Source: Sipunculus nudus (lineage: Eukaryota > Annelida > Sipuncula > Golfingiida > Sipunculidae). Taken from it: a stretch of 64,000 nucleotides of DNA. Positions 60,701 through 64,000 of the stretch are shown here, piece after piece (within the stretch, counting starts at the first letter, position 1; every line of letters begins with the position of its first letter). The notes under the pieces are model-generated. The model saw only the letters and a list, made by a program, of their open reading frames with translations. It was not told where the DNA came from and ran no database searches. Made by a program: the position numbers and the translations under genes. The stretch lies in assembly GCA_026874595.1 (NCBI GenBank), contig CM049307.1, forward strand, positions 43,656,362 through 43,720,361. Reading direction: 5' to 3'.

Positions 60701-63172
60701 ATAGGGACCTTATGCGGACTGGCCCATAGCTTTCGTGCTCTCTCCTTACGCTTCGGTTCCCTCCGCTGAGAGAGCCCTAGTACGAGGTGTTTGAAAACTG
60801 GAGACATGCCACCGGACAATAAAACAATAATCTCCCAGCTAAAAATGTGTCATATATAAGGATACAAACATATTTATATCATATGGTAACATAACATACC
60901 ACTTCAAAATCTTCATGTCCATTAAACAGTTGAATCAGGTAGGTCTTGATTTCAAGCGGTAAAAACAAGCATGTCTGGAGGGGATTTCCTTGGGGTTCCC
61001 CAACATAAAACGTCATAGCGGTTGTCAACCTCCAGCGCAGAGTCAAGATATGTTGCGTTCATCCTTAACATTCATGATAAATTTCTGTACGTAGAATGAT
61101 GCATCACACGCTCCACCTGATGACTGTTCCAACTTTAGGAACAACTGTCAAGTCCAGGGAAGGTAAACTTTTATAGTGAGTACGGTTTAGGCACTAAACC
61201 AGGGGTTACAACAAAATTTCTTGTTCAGGGGAATATATTAACATTTTTGCCCCCGAATGCGTTAGTTTCCCTTTTAAAAACACAATATTTGATTTTATAG
61301 GATTTTTTTCCCAGTACAGGATTTACGTTCTCCAGTTTACTTGAAGCTTCATATGCGGCGGGTATGCATGGAATTGATACATACGCCGCATTATAACATG
61401 CAGTTACATGCGGACGTAAGGGGAACGCAGTTTGATCATAACGACGGTGTAGCAGCGCGCGCCATACAACGTGGTAGGAACGGCATAAAACGGCCGAATA
61501 TTGCAATTGCACACGTCGTGCAAGCCTACTGACAGCGGGATAGCCGTCACACATGGACGGTTTTTTCCCATGTTCATGGCGATCAACGCCGATCAGCTAG
61601 GTCGCCATGGTCGCCATTAGGTCTCCTTCTCGTGTGACGGGGGCTTAACGGCTGCATACATACGGGCCATCCTCATGTAAATCCCTCATCAAACATGAGA
61701 ACTGTATAAATGCCTACACTGTCTTGTTTAAAGATCTCTTACTTATTTATATCCGTTATTTCACATGTTTCATATTATCCCTCAGAACAAAGTTGCAGGA
61801 GGGGATATTGTAACGCCTCCGTTCGTGCGTCCGTTGGGCCGTCATTCCGTCTGTCCGTCCGTCCATCCGGAATTGGCTGGTGGGTCGATTTTTAAGCCAA
61901 ACCATTTGACCAATACCTTTCATCTTGACCATACAGCTCTCACACCCACAGATTGAAATTCCAATCGATTTGGAGGTCTTGGGGACAAAAACCAAGGCCA
62001 CAGGACCAACTTCTTGAAAAAGCTTTTAAGGTCAAACCGTTTATCTAAAACCTTTCATCTTGCACTTATGGCTCACCCACCCACAGATGAAGAACCCTAT
62101 CGATTTTGAAATCACGGGGTCAGAGTTCAAGACCAGGTGGCCCATTTCTTAAAAAAGCTCGTGGACCCATTTTAGCTAGACCTTTGACTTAAACCTTTCA
62201 TCTTGCACATGCGGCTTACCCACCAACAGGTGAAGAATCCTGTCGATTTAAAGGCCATTGGGTCAAAGGTCAAGGCCACGGGTCCTACTTCTTAAAAAGC
62301 TTTTGGATGCGTTTTAAACGAAACTGTTTTATCTTTGAGAACATATTTATTTTATTTTTATTCTTCTTTTCAGTACCTGGTCGAGAATCCTGGTTGACTT
62401 TGGCGGACTACATCCGGGACGTTGCTCGGCTGAAGGGGACAAAGATCACGTGCCGAGAGGGAGGCTGCGGCGCATGCGCAGTCGTTGTTACCAGGCCTGG
62501 AGATGGAGGGCATGATGAGACATTTGTTATTAACTCTGTATGTCTTTGGTAAAATATTAAAATGTGAATATTAACAGTTGCACAGTCAGTGGCTTGTAAT
62601 GTTGTGTTCAGAATAAAAATGGTACGGAGTGGGTCATTAAAAATATAAAATGTGGACTTGATTCCTTAGGGCCTTTATTAACCAAACGAATTTTTGCTGT
62701 AGTTAATGGAAATGGGCTACTTGAAGACGAAAGACGTCTCCAGTTCCTTGGTATTTCTGTAATGTCTTCACGTTGTTAAAAATACGGTAGTTATTCATAG
62801 TATCACTTACTGTCTGAGTGGGAGTTTTTAGTTCACGTTTATGCTCTGAGAACAATATGCCTAATGACATGCACATGTAAATAAACCGCATGGTTTTTAA
62901 TTGTTTAAGACATGCGTGACTGCTTTCCTTATTCATCAGTTAACTCTCATACAATTTTTTCTAAAGATAAAATTAAATAATAAAATATGCATACCGTTAC
63001 CTTTGCAACAGTGTATTTGTCCTGTGTACCTGGCTGACGGTTGGGCGATCACGACCGTGGAGGGTTTGGGTAACAGGAAGGCAGGGTATCATCCCATACA
63101 AACCCGAATGGCCGACTACAACGCTAGTCAGTGTGGATTCTGTTCTCCCGGCATAACCATGGGACTTTATGG
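48586..63172 (+). CDS. Molybdo-flavoenzyme, xanthine dehydrogenase/aldehyde oxidase family (gene 2, first three exons)
   Basis: A paralogue of gene 1 on the opposite strand. Exons 48586-48637, 62374-62537 and 63012-63172 join in phases 1 and 0, exactly as exons 1-3 of gene 1; exon 3 leaves in phase 2 and continues beyond 64000. Exon 1 reads MDDVPGVCFTINGEPHR; exon 2 has CREGGCGACAVVV; exon 3 has YNASQCGFCSPGITMGLY. The cysteines of the N-terminal 2Fe-2S cluster and the CGFC of the second are all present. The ATG is the first after an in-frame TGA. Protein identity to gene 1 is high through exons 2 and 3 by eye. The 13.7-kb first intron holds a complete Ty3/gypsy element. Only the Fe-S part is visible, so substrate cannot be judged. 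Confidence 0.9.
48743..48762. repeat. G20 homopolymer
   Basis: Twenty consecutive G, preceded by (GT)n, about 100 bp after gene 2 exon 1. Similar runs: G16 at 19016, G19 at 26385, C17 at 28419, G15 at 43511, C20 at 51399 and G20 at 58811. Confidence 0.95.
48763..50206. other. Part of gene 2 intron 1
   Basis: AT-rich. I recognise no gene or repeat family here. Confidence 0.5.
50207..50705. repeat. Dispersed repeat family 'GTCAGCTGAGCTAAA', reversed and deleted copy
   Basis: Starts TTTAGCTCAGCTGAC with CTTTGTCCGTCGTCC next to it and ends with the complement of the 7075 region (...CAGTCGGCTGAGC, GATCCATGGATC). About 0.7 kb shorter than the copy at 7075-8272. Confidence 0.75.
50706..51612. other. 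Part of gene 2 intron 1
   Basis: Contains a tRNA-like fragment GCGGTCGCCGAGCGATTGAA at about 50827, without a recognisable B box, and C20 at 51399-51418. Nothing coding. Confidence 0.4.
51618..51825 (-). repeat. 3' LTR of the gypsy element
   Basis: 208 bp, TGTT...AACA; one difference from the other LTR (ATCTATACAC versus ATCTACACAC). Confidence 0.97.
51826..51839 (-). other. Polypurine tract
   Basis: AAACGGGGAGGAA on the minus strand immediately before the 3' LTR, the expected plus-strand primer site. Confidence 0.8.
52052..52837 (-). pseudogene. Gypsy pol, 3' part (integrase C-terminus), out of frame with gag-pol
   Basis: The frame starting around 52837 opens in the integrase core at the third acidic residue (LAERAVQ), runs through a GPY/F-like GPKWVSGVI segment and stops at a TAA (52327-52325). 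The same frame continues open to 52052, ending RNIRKPDRLDL, a typical C-terminus for such polyproteins. So the TAA is probably a premature stop in the tail. It is shifted by one base relative to the upstream gag-pol frame. Described only; not reconstructed. Confidence 0.8.
52878..56090 (-). CDS. Gypsy gag-pol polyprotein (truncated in integrase)
   Basis: The open frame extends up to 56198 inside the LTR, but the likely start is the ATG at 56090 (MATEGLSMAIFQYE), after the primer site. Numbered from 56198: capsid region about 40-230, two zinc knuckles at 268-303 (CYHC..., CANCGGWNHFARVC), aspartic protease DTGS at 356-359, reverse transcriptase YLDD at 633-636, RNase H with CDAS at 781-784 and TDHKP near 849, and an integrase zinc finger with H1004, H1007, C1037 and C1040. 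The first catalytic Asp is at 1068 (NVDYAGP). The frame then stops after SSSAATMDTY: a stretch that normally carries the second catalytic Asp is missing. Confidence 0.95.
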   Translation of the reverse strand: MATEGLSMAIFQYEHRDTAAQRWLRWLSRFDNYLAAEDIVKPARKRAMLLHLIGEELYTVFQSLPEPEPAGEETEYDTARKALSTFFAPKRNLEYELFMFREARQEVGESLDTFYARLRTLSSNCEFMDLDKEIKSQIIHRCLSSKLREEGLFKPQLTLMELLKLGRTMESLRQQTKAMEDKLSSTPHPVSVNKLKFKKSVKAPVHNPGPSNGNALSASGSNASRVKTTKTCYHCGGNWPHPRSRKCPAQGKKCANCGGWNHFARVCKKAKSQPQASSVNTMEYQDMYHMTDDDNCTQTRINTYQITLQINGVPTIMEIDTGSSVTIMNSTAYKNLCHSRAKPVLLKSNMALRTYTGELLTPEGEVNVNVQYGTQCKNLKLVIVPGSGLTLLGRDWLREIAINWKEVNKVTDFVIADMFKEVFKDELGLLKDTVVKIHIDKDVTPVFHKARSVPFSLKNKVLDELDRLEKQGVIRPVAFSEWAAPLVPVLKSSGDIRLCGDYKLTINKAAKGDSYPLPHIDELYAKLSGGTVFSKLDLSNAYQQLQLDSESQMLTAVNTPKGLMVYNRLPYGISAAPGLFQRTLESLLQNIPMTAVYLDDILVSGRTPEEHKKNVETVLQRLLDSGLRLKRSKCSFAQSSVSYLGHVISAEGIHPDPTKLQGITDAPAPQNVSELRSYLGMLNYYNKFLPHCSTVLKPLYDLLHQDVRWTWGEQQANAFAESKAMLQSSEVLVHYQPELKLFLECDASPYGVGVVLSHEMPNGEQRPIAYASRTLSTAERKYAQVEKEGLAVIFGLKHFLKYLYGRSFSIVTDHKPLLGLFKENRATSNMASSRIQRWALLLGAYDYTLVYRPGMLHSNADALSMLPAPYKPTDVPEPSDVVLSLDFVDTSTLVTSKHIARETRKDPLLSRVMQYTLNGWPIIKPDNEPIRPYFLRRNELSVQGDCLIWGSRVVIPEKFRELLLQDLHDTHQGMVRMKALCRSYFWWPRLDRDIENVVRQCNICQEVSRKPTVAPLNPWSWPTTPWSRVNVDYAGPYEGKMILVVVDGSSKFIDAHVMNTSSSAATMDTY
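56126..56333 (-). repeat. 5' LTR of the gypsy element
   Basis: 208 bp, same ends as the 3' LTR; followed on the right by AAAAA. Confidence 0.97.
56680..58760. repeat. Degenerate repeat cluster with ATATATTCAAAATGGCGGC words
   Basis: The word or its complement occurs at about 57050, 57357, 57875, 58251 and 58468, separated by 170-520 bp. Phrases such as 'cttgttcagaacaacacgtctgtt' occur at about 56770, 58622 and 58745. (TA)n tracts at about 57441-57482 and 57669-57714. No coding region. Confidence 0.65.
58761..60026. other. Part of gene 2 intron 1
   Basis: G20 at 58811-58830. Overlapping open frames of 100-150 codons on both strands at 59280-59800 have no recognisable motif and overlap each other antisense; I do not call a gene. 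Confidence 0.45.
60027..61650. mobile_element. Possible decayed DNA transposon with TAAGCCC...GTCGCC ends
   Basis: GC-richer than its surroundings. The left edge (TAAGCCCAAGTGGCTTAAG ... GTGTCGCCTTGGGTCG) resembles the complement of the right edge (GGTCGCCATGGTCGCCATTA ... GTGACGGGGGCTTA). The minus strand holds protein-like frames, including LQLACLQGQRIMLLHEQL and a duplicated 29-residue unit (see next entry). This is reminiscent of PIF/Harbinger elements; low certainty. Confidence 0.35.
60531..60715 (-). repeat. 87-bp in-frame tandem duplication
   Basis: Two copies with period 87 bp (29 codons), nearly identical. On the minus strand they encode a repeated MMMPQQPAPDPSA / YYYPLKSSVHNRAAI. 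The continuous open frame then runs on to 60425. Confidence 0.75.
61785..62315 (+). repeat. Dispersed repeat with spacer-like internal units, copy 2
   Basis: Head with (GTCC)n, then three units of about 135-145 bp with 'cctttcatcttg.ac', 'ctcacccacccacag.tgaa' and 'cttcttaaaaagctttt'. Inverse of the copy at 1010-1385. It ends about 60 bp before gene 2 exon 2. Confidence 0.8.
62374..62537 (+). CDS. Gene 2 exon 2 (N-terminal 2Fe-2S cluster)
   Basis: 164 nt, acceptor ttcttttcag, donor TCT|GTATGT. It encodes VPGRESWLTLADYIRDVARL then CREGGCGACAVVV. One codon shorter than its counterpart in gene 1. Confidence 0.96.
63012..63172 (+). CDS. Gene 2 exon 3 (2Fe-2S clusters)
   Basis: 161 nt, acceptor tttgcaacag, donor TATGG|GTGAGT. 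It encodes CICPVYLADGWAITTVEGLG then YNASQCGFCSPGITMGLY. Identical in length and phase to gene 1 exon 3. Confidence 0.96.
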
Positions 63173-63214
63173 GTGAGTGCGAACTCTATCAAGTTAATGA
63201 TAATGTCTCCCCTC

Positions 63215-63800
63215 CCATGCAGGGAGACATATAGTGTTAGGTCTTTCGGCGGCGGCGTTGTAGTGTTGCGTTGTCGTCTGTGTCATTTCTTGTAAACGCG
63301 ATAATTTTGAACGACTCAATATTTTTTCATTAAATTGGAAATTTAAATTGTTTCTACAAATATCTCTGAGCAGTTTAAAAAAGGGTGACTTTGACCTTCT
63401 TCATCATCACAGTCAAATGAACGAAAAAATTTTGTTTATGTTAAGCCCATAACTTTCTAAGTATCCCTTATTTTTCCTTCAAGTAGTTTCAACCAAGTTC
63501 CTTGAAGAGTTCGAAGACTTTTGACTTTGACCTGGGTCTCTTATGCCAAATAAGCCGGATTAGAAACTAATTGTGAATGCTATAACTTTGAACCACTCAG
63601 TATATTTTCATGAATATCGACTGTCGAAATGTTTTATTACAAAAATCTCGGAAGTTTTCTAAGACCGGTTACCTTGTCCTTTATCTTCAAGGTCTATCAG
63701 CCGGAATAGAAAACGAGTTAAAGCCGTGACTTTTGAAGTAGTCCGTATTTTCCCCTCACATTTTGGGATGGGAGGCCATAGGTGGGGGGGGGGGGGAGGG
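63215..63800. repeat. Dispersed repeat in gene 2 intron 3
   Basis: Begins GGGAGACATATAGTGTTAGG with GCGGCGGCG and contains two related units ('taattttgaac.actcaatattttttcat.aa', near 63302 and 63585). G-rich run at 63783-63803. No exon 4 found before 64000. Confidence 0.55.
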
Positions 63801-64000
63801 GGATATTTGCATTGCAAAAACCAAATTCTAGTTTCTAAAGAAAGGCCTGTGAATACATTGAGTGAAATCATATAAAATAATATTAATGTCATACAGATTA
63901 TACAGAATAAACGCGGTTTTCCCTAAGATATATTATTTTCGACCACCATTAGGCATGCAAAAGTAAAAGAATAGAGTCAGAAATCGGATATAATATACAT

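Overview
This is a window of AT-rich animal nuclear DNA. It has spliced genes with GT-AG introns, many short inverted-repeat transposons, (TA)n tracts, long G or C homopolymers, and a Ty3/gypsy element encoding gag-pol in a single frame. The repeat style (families ending in tandem GGAC/GACA-type tracts, and tandem copies of spacer-like units) and the molybdo-flavoenzyme sequence suggest a lophotrochozoan, most likely a bivalve mollusc. That taxon call is an inference from pattern and was not tested.

The left 27.5 kb is one gene on the minus strand, a xanthine dehydrogenase/aldehyde oxidase-type molybdo-flavoenzyme. I could place 23 consecutive exons (27470 down to 620). Their lengths sum to 2718 nt, exactly 906 codons, with every splice phase consistent. 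They cover both 2Fe-2S domains, the FAD domain and the first molybdopterin domain. The C-terminal part lies left of base 1. The introns hold MITEs, a SINE pair, a 1.5 kb minisatellite with a hAT-type MITE inside it, an array of GGTGGCGCCACC palindromes and several dispersed repeat families.

The stretch from 27.5 to 48.6 kb is mostly repeats, but three coding traces sit in it. (1) A four-exon minus-strand gene at 36.1-34.3 kb encodes a short, apparently secreted SnoaL/DUF4440-like (NTF2-fold) protein, interrupted by one in-frame TGA. (2) A frameshifted relic at 37.1-37.9 kb comes from a multicopy uncharacterised invertebrate ORF family. (3) At 44.4-44.8 kb on the plus strand are two decayed exons matching exons 15 and 16 of the left gene, with the same repeat element in the intron between them.

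From 48.6 kb a second molybdo-flavoenzyme gene runs on the plus strand. Its first exon is at 48586, exons 2 and 3 are at 62374 and 63012, and the rest lies beyond 64000. Its 13.7 kb first intron contains a young Ty3/gypsy retrotransposon (51618-56333, 208-bp LTRs differing at one base, 5-bp target duplication) whose integrase core carries a deletion and frameshift. The window is therefore a local cluster of the enzyme family: one gene on the minus strand, a dead copy and a second gene on the plus strand, drawn apart by repeats.
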